From the NCBI RefSeq assembly GCF_000025705.1, contig NC_013959.1, forward strand, positions 2,922,001 through 2,986,000: DNA of 64,000 nt, written 5' to 3'. Numbering within the stretch: position 1 is the stretch's first letter; each line of letters opens with the position of its first letter. Origin of the DNA: Sideroxydans lithotrophicus ES-1 (GTDB lineage: Bacteria > Pseudomonadota > Gammaproteobacteria > Burkholderiales > Gallionellaceae). The notes under the pieces are model-generated. The model was not told the DNA's origin. It saw only the letters and a program-made list of their open reading frames with translations, and did no database searches. The position numbers and the translations under genes are program-made. Below, piece after piece: positions 1-10,655 of this stretch.

Positions 1-2
1 CC

Positions 3-929
3 TGGATCACCAGTCCTTTCGCTTACGCGTTGCTCAAAGGAATGGATGGGGTCAACTTTGAAGTGTTTGATAAGCCGCGTACTTTTGCGGACTACCGCGC
101 GTTTTATCGTGCTTTCCGGCATCGACAGTTTGATGTAGTACTCGCGATGCAGGCCAATTTGCGCATCAACCTGCTTTATCCCGCGCTGCACGCCCCGGTC
201 AAGATCGGCTTCGACCGCACGCGGGCACGCGAAGGGCAGTGGTTGTTTTGCAATCGCCAAATTCCTTTCAGCGACTCTCACCTTACCGATAGTTTCCTGT
301 CTTTTGTCGAGACCTTGTCCGGTTCGCCTGCGATGGCTACCTGGAAATTGCCTCTCGACGCGAGCGATGAGGGATGGGCTCGAGAGCAGTTTCAGTCGCT
401 ACCCAAACCCTGGGTAGCGATCCATCCTCATTCAAGCAAGGCTGAACGTAACTGGTTGCCGGAACGCTACGAAGAAATCGTGACCCAAGCCATTAGTCGC
501 TGGAAAAGCGGTGTGGTGCTAACCGGCGGCAACTCTGCTACGGAAATGGCTTTGTGTGAACGCCTGTCGCATCTATTCCCCGACCACACCTTAAATCTCT
601 GCGGCAAGTCTAGTCCCAAGCAACTTGCCGCAGTACTCGGTCTTGCGGATGTTCTGATTGCGCCCGATACCGGTGCAGTGCACATTGCCAGAGCCATGGG
701 CACGCCTGTGGTCGGGCTCTATGCCGTTGCGTCGCCCAAGCTGACCGGGCCCTATCGGCAATTGGAGTATTGTGTGGATCGCTATCCCCAAGCGGTCAAA
801 AAATATCTGGGTAAAGACGCCGACGAGGTTCCCTGGAATACACGCGTGCATCATCCCGATGCAATGGCTTTGATTGAGGTTTCCGACGTTATATTTCAGC
901 TGGAAAAACTATTGGGACCGCTAATATGA
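3..929 (+). CDS. Glycosyltransferase family 9 (LPS heptosyltransferase-like), 5' end cut by window
   Basis: Transfers a sugar, probably heptose, onto the LPS inner core at the cytoplasmic face of the inner membrane. The reading frame is open from base 3 (W-I-T-S-P-F...), so the true start lies outside the window; the TTG at 30 is internal. The C-terminal half carries the GT9 signature: 'HPHSSKAERNW' (donor phosphate region) and 'APDTGAVHIARAMGTPVVGLY' split across the nucleotide-binding loop. The next gene, waaA, supports an LPS core role. Which heptosyltransferase (WaaC, WaaF, WaaQ type) cannot be told from this fragment. Confidence 0.85.
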   Translation, partial: WITSPFAYALLKGMDGVNFEVFDKPRTFADYRAFYRAFRHRQFDVVLAMQANLRINLLYPALHAPVKIGFDRTRAREGQWLFCNRQIPFSDSHLTDSFLSFVETLSGSPAMATWKLPLDASDEGWAREQFQSLPKPWVAIHPHSSKAERNWLPERYEEIVTQAISRWKSGVVLTGGNSATEMALCERLSHLFPDHTLNLCGKSSPKQLAAVLGLADVLIAPDTGAVHIARAMGTPVVGLYAVASPKLTGPYRQLEYCVDRYPQAVKKYLGKDADEVPWNTRVHHPDAMALIEVSDVIFQLEKLLGPLI

Positions 930-950
930 GGCGAAAATTTCTATTTGCCC

Positions 951-1017
951 GTCATTCCGGCGAAGGCCGGAATCCAGTGTTTCTATTCAACTGGACACCG
1001 GCCTTCGCCGGTGTGAC
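951..1017. repeat. REP-like pair of hairpins in inverted orientation
   Basis: Two 27-base arms (951-977 and 991-1017) face each other across 13 bases. Each arm is itself a hairpin: TTCCGGC-GAAG-GCCGGAA on the left and CACCGGC-CTTC-GCCGGTG on the right. The right arm differs from the left arm's complement at paired positions (TT/AA against CA/TG), so each local stem is kept. The same arm family recurs at 6305-6426. It lies between the glycosyltransferase and waaA and ends about 20 bases before the waaA start. Confidence 0.8.
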
Positions 1018-1037
1018 AAGTGATTAAAGGCGCACTT

Positions 1038-2357
1038 ATGAGGAAGCTTATTGACTCAAGATTTGCTTACACCGCGCTGATCTGGCTGCTGCTGCCCTAT
1101 GTCTTTTTCCATTTGTGGTGGCGCTCGCGCAAGCAACCTGAATATCTCGATCATATCGGCGAACGCTTTGGCCGTTATAAGGTGAGTTGCGACAAACCCG
1201 TTATCTGGATACACACTGTTTCAGTCGGCGAAACCCGGGCCACGGTCACGCTGGTGCAGAGTTTGCGCGCGAACTATCCCGATCACCAAATCCTTCTCAC
1301 CCATACTACGCCCACCGGGCGGGCTGCCAGTGAACAGCTATACGGCGACGATGTAATCCGGGTGTATTTGCCCTATGACTATCCGTTCGCAGTAAAACGT
1401 TTCCTGAAGCACTTTCGGCCGCGTGTAGGAGTTCTGCTGGAAACCGAGATCTGGTTCAACCTTATTCATGCATGCCATGCAGAATCAGTTCCGCTGTTAT
1501 TGCTTAATGCCCGGCTTTCGGAAAAGTCGGCCAAACGTTATGCCAGTTTCCCCAAGCTTGCCCGTGCCAGCCTGCACACGCTGTTCCTGATCTCGGCGCA
1601 GACTGAAGACGATGCATTGCGCCTTGCCGGTTTGGCTAATCGCGCCGTTCCCGTGATGGGCAATCTGAAATTCGACATTGCACCACCCGCCGCGATGCTG
1701 GAATTGGGCAAGCATCTGCGTTCCCTGTTTGGCGAGCACCGGCCTGTTTTCGTTGCGGCCAGCACGCGAGAGGGGGAGGAGGCGCTTTTGCTGGACGCCT
1801 TGCGCAATGCGGATGTGGATAAATTGCTTGTTGTGATTGTGCCGCGCCATCCGCAGCGTTTTGATGAAGTTGCCGCAATGATCGAACAACGCGGATTGCG
1901 CATGCAGCGTCGCAGCGACGACGATCCCATTTCCGATCACACCCAGATCGTGCTGGGGGACAGTATGGGGGAGATGTTCGCCTACTATGCAGCGTGCGAC
2001 CTGGCTTTTATTGGCGGAAGTTTGTTGCCATTTGGCGGCCAGAATCTGATCGAGGCCTGCGCGGTCGGCACACCCTTACTGATTGGTCCGCATACCTACA
2101 ACTTCGCGCAGGCAACGGAGCTCGCCGTTGCCAAAGGCGCAGCGATTCAGGCCCATCATGCTGACGACCTCGTTCATCAGATCAATATCCTGCTGCACAA
2201 TCCTGAGCAATTAAATCAAATGAGCCAAGCCGGAAAATCCTTTGTAAATAGTAATCGCGGCGCAACCAAACATGCCGTTTCGCACATAGCGCTGGCGCTC
2301 AATCAGGTGCTCTACAACGAAATAGTTTCAAGTCAGGTAAAATTTCGCCATGAATAA
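1038..2357 (+). CDS. waaA: 3-deoxy-D-manno-octulosonic acid (Kdo) transferase
   Basis: Adds Kdo from CMP-Kdo to lipid A precursor at the inner membrane, an essential step of LPS assembly. An N-terminal hydrophobic anchor (about residues 10-27) is followed by the GT30 motif 'HTVSVGE' near residue 60-66 with its catalytic glutamate, and the C-terminal '[11 protein letters not shown]' near residue 326 followed by 'GPHTYNF'. Start chosen at ATG 1038 because AAAGG lies 7 bases upstream; an in-frame GTG at 1020 would add six residues and lacks a good ribosome site. About 439 residues, normal for the family. Its end overlaps the rfbB start by 8 bases. Confidence 0.93.
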   Translation: MRKLIDSRFAYTALIWLLLPYVFFHLWWRSRKQPEYLDHIGERFGRYKVSCDKPVIWIHTVSVGETRATVTLVQSLRANYPDHQILLTHTTPTGRAASEQLYGDDVIRVYLPYDYPFAVKRFLKHFRPRVGVLLETEIWFNLIHACHAESVPLLLLNARLSEKSAKRYASFPKLARASLHTLFLISAQTEDDALRLAGLANRAVPVMGNLKFDIAPPAAMLELGKHLRSLFGEHRPVFVAASTREGEEALLLDALRNADVDKLLVVIVPRHPQRFDEVAAMIEQRGLRMQRRSDDDPISDHTQIVLGDSMGEMFAYYAACDLAFIGGSLLPFGGQNLIEACAVGTPLLIGPHTYNFAQATELAVAKGAAIQAHHADDLVHQINILLHNPEQLNQMSQAGKSFVNSNRGATKHAVSHIALALNQVLYNEIVSSQVKFRHE

Positions 2358-3417
2358 AACTCTCGTCACCGGCGGAGCCGGCTTCATAGGGTCGGCAGTC
2401 ATACGCCAATTTATTAACGATACGGCTTGCAGCGTTGTTAATGTGGACAAGCTGACCTACGCGGGAAACTTGCAATCTCTGGCTTCGGTGTCGGACAACC
2501 CACGTTATCGTTTCGAGCAAGTAGACATTTGCGATGCTGCCGAAGTGGCACGGGTATTCCGTGAGCACCAGCCGGATGCTGTGATGCACCTTGCGGCCGA
2601 GTCGCACGTTGATCGTTCTATCAGCGGCCCGGCAGACTTTATCCAGACCAATATCATCGGCACCTATACTTTGCTCGAAGCCGCACGCGGCTACTGGAAC
2701 AGCCTGGATGGGGAGCGCAAAGCTGGTTTCCGCTTCCACCATATTTCCACCGATGAAGTCTACGGCAGCCTAGGCGACACCGGCTTTTTCACTGAAGAAA
2801 CGGCCTATGAACCCAATTCACCTTATTCCGCCAGCAAGGCATCGTCGGATCATCTGGTGCGCGCATGGCACCATACTTACGGCTTTCCCGTGGTCACCAC
2901 CAACTGCTCCAACAACTATGGGCCTTACCATTTTCCGGAAAAACTCATTCCGCTGGTGATCCTGAATGCCGTAAATGGCAAGCCGCTTCCCATTTACGGC
3001 AAGGGCGACAACATTCGCGACTGGCTGTATGTAGACGACCATGCGCGCGCGTTGCGTCTGGTGCTGGAGCGCGGCAAGCTCGGCGAGACCTACAATATCG
3101 GTGGTTGGAACGAGAAGACCAATCTCGAAGTGGTGCTTGCCATCTGTGCCGCGCTGGATGAACTACGCCCGCAAGGCGCTCCGCACAACAAACTTATAAC
3201 CTACGTCGCAGACCGTCCCGGTCACGACAAACGCTATGCCATCGACGCCACCAAGCTTGCACGCGACCTCGGCTGGAAGCCACAGGAGACGTTCGAGACC
3301 GGCCTGCGCAAGACCGTCGAATGGTATCTGCAGAATACGGACTGGGTAAAAGGCGTAACCAGCGGCGAGTATCAGCATTGGGTTGAAAAACAGTACGGGG
3401 GAAACAGTGCTGAGTAG
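2350..3417 (+). CDS. rfbB: dTDP-glucose 4,6-dehydratase
   Basis: Second step of dTDP-L-rhamnose synthesis: oxidises and dehydrates dTDP-glucose to dTDP-4-keto-6-deoxyglucose with bound NAD. Extended short-chain dehydrogenase fold: GGAGFIG at residues 8-14, STDE near 133-136, and YSASK with Y159 and K163. 355 residues, full length. The last codons (S-A-E-stop) are written in the AGTGCTGAGTAG repeat that starts the cassette separating it from rfbA, so its original C-terminus may have been replaced. Overlaps waaA by 8 bases. Confidence 0.96.
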   Translation: MNKTLVTGGAGFIGSAVIRQFINDTACSVVNVDKLTYAGNLQSLASVSDNPRYRFEQVDICDAAEVARVFREHQPDAVMHLAAESHVDRSISGPADFIQTNIIGTYTLLEAARGYWNSLDGERKAGFRFHHISTDEVYGSLGDTGFFTEETAYEPNSPYSASKASSDHLVRAWHHTYGFPVVTTNCSNNYGPYHFPEKLIPLVILNAVNGKPLPIYGKGDNIRDWLYVDDHARALRLVLERGKLGETYNIGGWNEKTNLEVVLAICAALDELRPQGAPHNKLITYVADRPGHDKRYAIDATKLARDLGWKPQETFETGLRKTVEWYLQNTDWVKGVTSGEYQHWVEKQYGGNSAE

Positions 3418-3418
3418 T

Positions 3419-3484
3419 GAGTGCCGAGTGCTGAGTAGAAGCAGTTCGGGGCAGTGCGTGCTTGACGCTCAGCACTCGGCACTC
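3419..3484. repeat. 17-bp perfect inverted repeat of GAGTGC/CTCAGCACTC type
   Basis: GAGTGCCGAGTGCTGAG (3419-3435) is the exact reverse complement of 3468-3484, with a 32-base loop. It is followed by reiterated GTACTC words up to about 3530. The 3' arm word CTCAGCACTC recurs directly at 3945-3954 on the other side of the small gene at 3537-3911, so the gene is bracketed by related repeats. The hairpin may weaken read-through from rfbB, but there is no T-run typical of a terminator. Confidence 0.85.
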
Positions 3485-3536
3485 AAGACTCAGTACTTGG
3501 TTTTGTACTCCGTACTCGTTACTCGGTACTGAACTT

Positions 3537-3911
3537 ATGGGGATTTCGCGGTTTGAGGAGTTGATTGCTTGGCAAAAAGCGCGTGTACTCGCCGCTTCAA
3601 TTTATCAAATCACTGCGCAAGGTGCTTTTTCTAAAGATTTTGGCTTTAAAGATCAGATTCAGAGAGCCGGAGTATCTGTGATGTCTAATGTCGCTGAGGG
3701 TTTTGAGCGCGGTAGTTCGGCAGAATTTCACCAATATCTGGTTATTGCCAAAGCTTCCTGCGCAGAGTTGCGGGCCCAGCTTTATCTCGCGCATGATGTC
3801 GGCTACATTGACCAGAAATTATTCAATGAAACAATGGAACTAGCGGAAGAAGTGGCCCGGTTGGTTGGCGGACTTAGGGCATCAGTAAAACGACAAGGTA
3901 TAACTAAATGA
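3537..3911 (+). CDS. Four-helix bundle protein (23S rRNA intervening-sequence/S23 family)
   Basis: Predicted 124-residue all-helical protein. The start at ATG 3537 gives the family-typical opening '[18 protein letters not shown]', followed by '[19 protein letters not shown]' and '[19 protein letters not shown]', hallmarks of the PF05635 group. Relatives occur in 23S rRNA intervening sequences and as bAvd accessory proteins of diversity-generating retroelements; their cellular role is unclear. No rRNA, reverse transcriptase or variable repeat is seen here. It sits inside the rhamnose operon, flanked by related short repeats, and its stop overlaps an ATG at 3908 (ATGA). Probably a small acquired cassette. 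Confidence 0.85.
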   Translation: MGISRFEELIAWQKARVLAASIYQITAQGAFSKDFGFKDQIQRAGVSVMSNVAEGFERGSSAEFHQYLVIAKASCAELRAQLYLAHDVGYIDQKLFNETMELAEEVARLVGGLRASVKRQGITK

Positions 3912-3955
3912 CTCAACACTCCACTCCGAACTCAGCACATGGTACTCAGCACTCT
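3908..3955. repeat. CTCAGCAC-type repeat tract at the 5' end of rfbA
   Basis: Contains ACTCAACACTC, CTCAGCAC (3931-3938) and CTCAGCACTC (3945-3954), matching the 3' arm of the inverted repeat at 3468-3484. It is in frame with rfbA: the ATG at 3908, which overlaps the upstream TGA, would give rfbA a 16-residue extension encoded by the repeat. The tract has displaced any native rfbA ribosome-binding site. Confidence 0.75.
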
Positions 3956-4831
3956 ATGAAAGGAATTATTTTAGCCGGCGGTTCCGGCACGCGGCTTTAC
4001 CCGGTAACGCAGACGATTTCCAAGCAGTTGCTGCCGGTGTACGACAAGCCGATGATCTACCATCCGCTCACGACCTTGATGCTCGCCGGCATACGTGATG
4101 TACTGGTTATCTCCACCCCGCAGGACACTCCGCGCTTTGAACAACTGCTCGGCGACGGCTCACAATGGGGCATGAATTTTTCGTATGCGGTGCAACCTTC
4201 ACCCGATGGTCTGGCGCAGGCTTTCATCATCGGTGAATCCTTTATCGGCAACGACGCATGTTCGCTGGTGCTGGGCGACAACATCTTCTATGGCCACGCT
4301 TTCGATACCCTGCTGACCCCGGCGGCAAACAAGACCGATGGCGGCACGGTGTTCGCCTACCACGTACATGATCCGGAACGTTACGGGGTGGTCGATTTCG
4401 ATGCATCGGGCCGCGCGCTCAGCATCGAAGAAAAACCCCTGAAGCCGAAATCCAACTATGCCGTGACTGGCCTGTATTTCTACGACAACGATGTGGTCGA
4501 GATCGCCAAGTCGATCAAACCCTCGGCCCGCGGCGAGCTGGAGATCACCACCGTCAACCAGATCTACCTGGATCGAGGCAAGCTTGAAGTGCAGCTGATG
4601 GGGCGCGGCTATGCGTGGCTCGACACCGGCACGCACGAATCGCTGCTGGAAGCCTCCATGTTCATCCAGACGCTGGAGAAGCGGCAGGGCCTGAAGATCG
4701 CCTGCCCTGAAGAGATCGCCTATCGCAAAGGCTACATCTCGGCCGAGCAATTGCAAAGACTCATCGCTCCGCTGGCCAAGAACGGTTACGGCCAGTACCT
4801 GCAACGCCTGCTGCAGGAAGAGAGGCGTTGA
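3956..4831 (+). CDS. rfbA: Glucose-1-phosphate thymidylyltransferase
   Basis: First step of dTDP-rhamnose synthesis: dTTP + glucose-1-phosphate to dTDP-glucose + PPi. The nucleotidyltransferase loop GGSGTRLYP lies at residues 8-16 from ATG 3956, followed by '[12 protein letters not shown]' and, later, '[11 protein letters not shown]'. 291 residues from this start, the usual length. There is no clear Shine-Dalgarno before 3956; AAGG at about 3895-3898 instead serves the in-frame ATG 3908, which overlaps the stop of the preceding gene. Either the protein carries a 16-residue extension or 3956 is reached by translational coupling. Confidence 0.93.
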   Translation: MKGIILAGGSGTRLYPVTQTISKQLLPVYDKPMIYHPLTTLMLAGIRDVLVISTPQDTPRFEQLLGDGSQWGMNFSYAVQPSPDGLAQAFIIGESFIGNDACSLVLGDNIFYGHAFDTLLTPAANKTDGGTVFAYHVHDPERYGVVDFDASGRALSIEEKPLKPKSNYAVTGLYFYDNDVVEIAKSIKPSARGELEITTVNQIYLDRGKLEVQLMGRGYAWLDTGTHESLLEASMFIQTLEKRQGLKIACPEEIAYRKGYISAEQLQRLIAPLAKNGYGQYLQRLLQEERR

Positions 4832-5379
4832 TGCAAGTCGTTGCTACTGCCATTCCCGACCTATTCATCGTCGAGCCAAAAGTGTTCGGCGATGACCGCG
4901 GTTTCTTCTATGAGAGTTTCAATCAGCGTCGCTTCACCGAATTGACCGGGGTGACCGACCCTTTCGTGCAGGACAACCATTCCAAATCCGCCCGCAACGT
5001 ATTGCGCGGCCTGCATTACCAGATCCGCCAGCCGCAGGGAAAACTGGTGCGCGTCATCGCCGGGGAAGTGCTGGATATCGCCGTTGATATTCGCCGCAGT
5101 TCGGCCACTTTCGGTCAGTGGGTAGGCGTGAATCTGTCTGCCGAGAACAAGAAGATGCTATGGGTACCCAAAGGCTTCGCCCACGGGTTCGTGGTGCTGA
5201 GCGAGTCCGCCGAGTTCCTGTACAAAACGACCGACTACTGGGCGCCCGAACACGAGCGCTGCATCGCTTGGAACGACCCCGATCTGGCCATCGACTGGCA
5301 ATTGGCTGGCGCGACACCGCTGCTCTCCGCCAAGGACCAGGCCGGCAAGCTCCTGCGCGATGCCGAGACGTTCGCATGA
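4831..5379 (+). CDS. rfbC: dTDP-4-dehydrorhamnose 3,5-epimerase
   Basis: Cupin epimerase for the third step of dTDP-L-rhamnose synthesis. 'DDRGFFYESFNQRRF' near the N-terminus and 'VLRGLHYQ' (catalytic His region) are visible, followed by 'DIAVDIRRSS' and 'YKTTDYW'. 182 residues, full length. ATG 4831 overlaps the last base of the rfbA stop, with a purine-rich GGAAGAGAGG just upstream. Its TGA overlaps the rfbD ATG, so rfbA, rfbC and rfbD are translationally linked. Confidence 0.95.
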   Translation: MQVVATAIPDLFIVEPKVFGDDRGFFYESFNQRRFTELTGVTDPFVQDNHSKSARNVLRGLHYQIRQPQGKLVRVIAGEVLDIAVDIRRSSATFGQWVGVNLSAENKKMLWVPKGFAHGFVVLSESAEFLYKTTDYWAPEHERCIAWNDPDLAIDWQLAGATPLLSAKDQAGKLLRDAETFA

Positions 5380-6275
5380 AAAGAATATTGGTCACGGGCA
5401 AGAACGGCCAGGTCGGCTGGGAGCTGCAGCGTTCTCTCGCCGCTTTCGGTGAGATCATTGCGCTCGATTCGGACTCAATGGATCTTGCCGATCCGGATGC
5501 GATCCGGCGCACTATTCGCGAAGTTCGCCCCGACATCATCGTCAATCCCGCCGCTTATACCGCCGTCGACAAGGCCGAAAGCGAAATGGAACTGGCCAAT
5601 GCAGTAAACGGCATCGCGCCCGGCGTCCTGGCCGAGGAAGCGAAACTGCTCGGCGCAATACTGGTGCACTACTCGACAGACTATGTGTTCGATGGCAGCA
5701 AGCCTGCGCCTTATGTCGAAAGCGACGTACCCAACCCGCAAAGTGTCTATGGCAGAACAAAGCTGGCCGGAGAACAGGCTGTGCGCGCTTCCGGGTGCAA
5801 GCACCTGATCTTTCGTACCAGCTGGGTGTATGGCGTGCACGGCGGGAATTTCGTCAAGACAATGTTGCGCCTGGCCAGGGAACGCAACGAGTTGCGCATC
5901 GTTGCCGATCAGTTCGGTGCGCCAACCTGGGCCAAAGATATCGCCAACTCGACCGCCACCGCGCTGCACAACTGGCAGCAACTGGCATGGGATGACCGCC
6001 TGAGCGGGCTATATCACCTCACCGCCGCCGGTCGCACCAACTGGCATCAGTTCGCTGAAACGATCATCCGCGAAGCGCGCAAGTACGACACCGCGCTTGC
6101 CGCCAAGACCATTGCGGTCAACCCCATCGCAACGCACGAATACCCGCTGCCCGCCAAGCGCCCGGTCAACTCGGTGCTGGCGAACGACAAGGTGCGCAAT
6201 GCGTTCGGAATTGCGATGCCGGAATGGCAGGATAGTCTCGTCGAATGCGTACGGCTGCTCTACGCGCAGCCGTAG
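5376..6275 (+). CDS. rfbD: dTDP-4-dehydrorhamnose reductase
   Basis: Last step of dTDP-L-rhamnose synthesis, NAD(P)H-dependent reduction of the 4-keto group. The N-terminus 'MKRILVTGKNGQVGWEL' is a Rossmann loop; 'HYSTDYVFDG' and 'YGRTKLAGE' give the catalytic T/S-Y-K set. 299 residues, full length. ATG 5376 overlaps the rfbC TGA (ATGA). This is the last gene of the LPS/rhamnose run; beyond it lies a repeat element and the convergent tolC. Confidence 0.95.
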   Translation: MKRILVTGKNGQVGWELQRSLAAFGEIIALDSDSMDLADPDAIRRTIREVRPDIIVNPAAYTAVDKAESEMELANAVNGIAPGVLAEEAKLLGAILVHYSTDYVFDGSKPAPYVESDVPNPQSVYGRTKLAGEQAVRASGCKHLIFRTSWVYGVHGGNFVKTMLRLARERNELRIVADQFGAPTWAKDIANSTATALHNWQQLAWDDRLSGLYHLTAAGRTNWHQFAETIIREARKYDTALAAKTIAVNPIATHEYPLPAKRPVNSVLANDKVRNAFGIAMPEWQDSLVECVRLLYAQP

Positions 6276-6304
6276 CGATCTTGGAACCCAGTTTGTTATT
6301 GGCC

Positions 6305-6426
6305 GTCATTCCGGCGCAGGCCGGAATCCAGTCATAAATATCATTCTGCGCAGCAGGCAACATGATGTTGGCTCGCTTGCGCGAGAAATATATAGTCATC
6401 TGGATTCCGGCCTGCGCCGGAATGAC
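6305..6426. mobile_element. MITE-like element with perfect 27-bp terminal inverted repeats
   Basis: The left end 6305-6331 and right end 6400-6426 are exact reverse complements, enclosing 68 non-coding bases. Each end folds into its own hairpin (TTCCGGC-GCAG-GCCGGAA) of the same family as the pair at 951-1017. It lies between the convergent ends of rfbD and tolC, where REP/BIME-type elements are common. No transposase is in the window and no target duplication is obvious, so movement in trans (for example by a RAYT-type transposase) is a guess. Confidence 0.75.
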
Positions 6427-6457
6427 ATGGCTGTCTTATGGACAATCTGGTGTGAAC

Positions 6458-7789
6458 TCAGTGCAGCGCCAGATTGACCCTGCCCAAGTCGTCTTCCGCC
6501 AGCCCGCCCACCGCCGCCTTCAGGCTTAACTGGCTGACCAGATAGTTGTATTGCGCCTGGTACAGGTCGCGCCGGGTCGAGAACAGCTGCTGTTGCGCAT
6601 TGAGCACGTCCAGGTTGGTGCGCACGCCCACTTGCTGTCCCAGTTTGCTCGCTTCCAGCAGGCTTTCGCTGGATTTCAATGCCTGCTGCAGGGCCTGTAC
6701 CTGCGAGATGCCGCTGACTACGCCCAGATACGCCTGGCGCGTCTGCAGTTCGACGTTGCGGCGGGCGTTCTCCAGGTCCTGTCTGGCCTTCTCGCGGTTG
6801 GCTTCGGCTTCGCGCCATTTGGACTGGATGGCGCCGCCCTGGAACAGCGGCATATTGAGCTGGACGCCGATGGCGGTGCTGCGCGTGTCGGTGGCGCCGA
6901 AGGTGCCGCCGCCGGTGGTGTTCTTGTTGTAGTTGGCCACCAGGTCGACGGTGGGCAGGTGGCCGCCGCGGTTGCGGTCGACTTCGCGGTCGGCGATCTC
7001 GGCCGCGGCCTGGGCCATGGCGATCTGGTAGTTGCCGTGCCGGGCGTCGTCTACCCATTTCTGTATGTCGGCCGGTACCGGGGCTTCCAGCTTGAAGCCG
7101 GGGCCGAGGTCGTTGAGTGTACCGACGTTGCCATTGACCAGTTGCTGCAGGCTGCGGCGCTTGATCTCGAGGTTGTTGGCGGCGTTCAGCTCCTGGGCGA
7201 CGATGAGGTCGTAGCGGGCCTGGGCTTCATAGGTGTCGGTGACGGTGGCGGTGCCGACTTCGAAGTTGCGCTTGGCCTGTTCCAGTTGTTCGGAGATGGC
7301 GGTCTTCTGGGCGGCGGTCAGCTGGACGTTGTCCTGGGCGATGAGGACGTCGAAGTAGGCCTGGGCGCTGCGCAGGATGAGGTCCTGTTCGGCCAGTTTG
7401 AACTGGGCTTCCGAAATCGCCACTTGCAGTTCGGATTCGTTGTACAGGGCCCAGTTCTGTTCGCGGAACAGGGGTTGCACGAGGGTGGCGCCGTAGCCGT
7501 GGCTGTTGTATTGCTGGTTGCCGCCGTAGGGGGCGAGGAAGGAGCCGGGGGCGTAGGTGGTGGTGACGTTGTTCTTGGTGGTGTTGGCGTTGAGGCTGAC
7601 GCTGGGCAGCAGCAGGGAGCGGCCCTGGGTGAGTTTCTCCTCACCTGCCTGCTGGCTGGCCCGGGCGGCGGCGAACACGGCGTCCTGGCTCTGCGCCGCG
7701 TGGTAGATGTCGAGCAGGTCGGTCGCGCCTGCCAGCGGGGTGATGCCCAGCGACAGGAATACGCATAGTGCTGTTTTGGAGAGTTTCAT
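6458..7789 (-). CDS. tolC: TolC family outer membrane channel protein
   Basis: Trimeric outer-membrane/periplasmic exit duct for type I secretion and tripartite efflux. An N-terminal signal peptide ends near 'PLAGA', then comes the TolC repeat architecture: 'DLLDIYHAAQSQDAVFAAARA' early (split) and, in the second half, 'GVRTNLDVLNAQQQLF' followed by 'LYQAQYNYLVSQLSLKAAVG'. 443 residues, typical. Start at ATG 7789 with AGGAACGG upstream on the minus strand. No inner-membrane pump or adaptor lies beside it. The PCMT-like gene is 85 bases upstream in the same direction. Confidence 0.93.
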   Translation of the reverse strand: MKLSKTALCVFLSLGITPLAGATDLLDIYHAAQSQDAVFAAARASQQAGEEKLTQGRSLLLPSVSLNANTTKNNVTTTYAPGSFLAPYGGNQQYNSHGYGATLVQPLFREQNWALYNESELQVAISEAQFKLAEQDLILRSAQAYFDVLIAQDNVQLTAAQKTAISEQLEQAKRNFEVGTATVTDTYEAQARYDLIVAQELNAANNLEIKRRSLQQLVNGNVGTLNDLGPGFKLEAPVPADIQKWVDDARHGNYQIAMAQAAAEIADREVDRNRGGHLPTVDLVANYNKNTTGGGTFGATDTRSTAIGVQLNMPLFQGGAIQSKWREAEANREKARQDLENARRNVELQTRQAYLGVVSGISQVQALQQALKSSESLLEASKLGQQVGVRTNLDVLNAQQQLFSTRRDLYQAQYNYLVSQLSLKAAVGGLAEDDLGRVNLALH

Positions 7790-7874
7790 CGCCCGTTCCT
7801 AATATTAGAGTTTGCTAATATTACATGTTGCGACCAAGCATTTCAAGCTTGGGGCGAACCTCGCCCCGGCGGGA

Positions 7875-8528
7875 TCAGAATACGAAGCGTTGCGGCTGGG
7901 GAGCGTTCACGAGCGGCGCGACGCTGGTCTCGAACAGGGTGGTGGTCTCGAAAACGCCGGGCGCCACGCAGGTGACCCTCATGGCGTGCATCGCGGGAGC
8001 ATCTCCGACGATGGCAAACAGGCGGCCGCCAACGTTCAACATCTCATAGAAGGATTCCGGCGGCAGCGGCACCGAACCGGTCAGCACGATGGCATCATAT
8101 TTCTCAGTCCCCCAGCCTTTGGAGGCATCGCCGATTTCCAGCGTGACGTTATCGTAATGATGTGCAGCCAGGGTGCGTGCCGCGCGAGCGCTCAATTCCT
8201 GCACCAGCTCCACGCTGGTGACGTGTGCCGCCATGCGCGACAACAGCGCTGTCAGATAGCCGCTGCCCGTGCCCACTTCCAGCACTCGGTCGCTGAGCTT
8301 GAGCTCAAGCGCCTGCAAGGCGCGCGCTTCCAGCTTGGGCGACCACATCGAAGCGCCATGACCCAGGGGGATCTCGATATCCATGAAGGCCAGCGATTGT
8401 TTGTCCACGGGTACGAAATGTTCGCGCTTGACCTTCTTGATGAGGTCGAGAACCTCGATATCCAGCACATCCCAAGGACGTATCTGCTGTTCCACCATGT
8501 TGAAGCGCGCAAGTTCCATGTTGTTCAT
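7875..8528 (-). CDS. Protein-L-isoaspartate O-methyltransferase family protein
   Basis: SAM-dependent methyltransferase of the PCMT family, 217 residues. SAM motif I is 'VLEVGTGSGYLTALLSR', followed by 'VTSVELVQELSARA' and 'YDAIVLTGSVP'. The segment that should match the substrate-side motif (GQTISQPY-like in true PIMT enzymes) reads 'HGASMWSPKLEAR', so the usual Thr-Ile-Ser is not kept; isoaspartyl repair activity is therefore uncertain. It lies upstream of tolC in the same direction, an arrangement I recall from other betaproteobacteria. Confidence 0.85.
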   Translation of the reverse strand: MNNMELARFNMVEQQIRPWDVLDIEVLDLIKKVKREHFVPVDKQSLAFMDIEIPLGHGASMWSPKLEARALQALELKLSDRVLEVGTGSGYLTALLSRMAAHVTSVELVQELSARAARTLAAHHYDNVTLEIGDASKGWGTEKYDAIVLTGSVPLPPESFYEMLNVGGRLFAIVGDAPAMHAMRVTCVAPGVFETTTLFETSVAPLVNAPQPQRFVF

Positions 8529-8639
8529 CCCCCTGTCCCCTAGCTACGTAGTTTCAAATCGAAGCGCAGTATAACAAGCACACCCTGCCCGCTCAACGCT
8601 TTATCAGCTTGCCATAGGGACCGGTTTCCAGTACCTTCA

Positions 8640-10627
<1,988 letters not shown>

Positions 10628-10655
10628 GGAATCATATAAGGCGACGCCGTTATCC

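Noticed and set aside
3419-3530. Possible CRISPR-like or short tandem array
   Set aside because: The words GAGTGC/GTACTC are irregular, without equal spacers; an inverted repeat explains them better.
3537-3911. Diversity-generating retroelement signalled by the bAvd-like gene
   Set aside because: No reverse transcriptase, template repeat or variable repeat is present within the window near it.
6551-7768. Long open frame of 405 codons on the plus strand opposite tolC
   Set aside because: It is the antisense of a clear TolC gene and reads as low-complexity Gly/Val/Ala-rich sequence, a typical shadow in GC-rich DNA.
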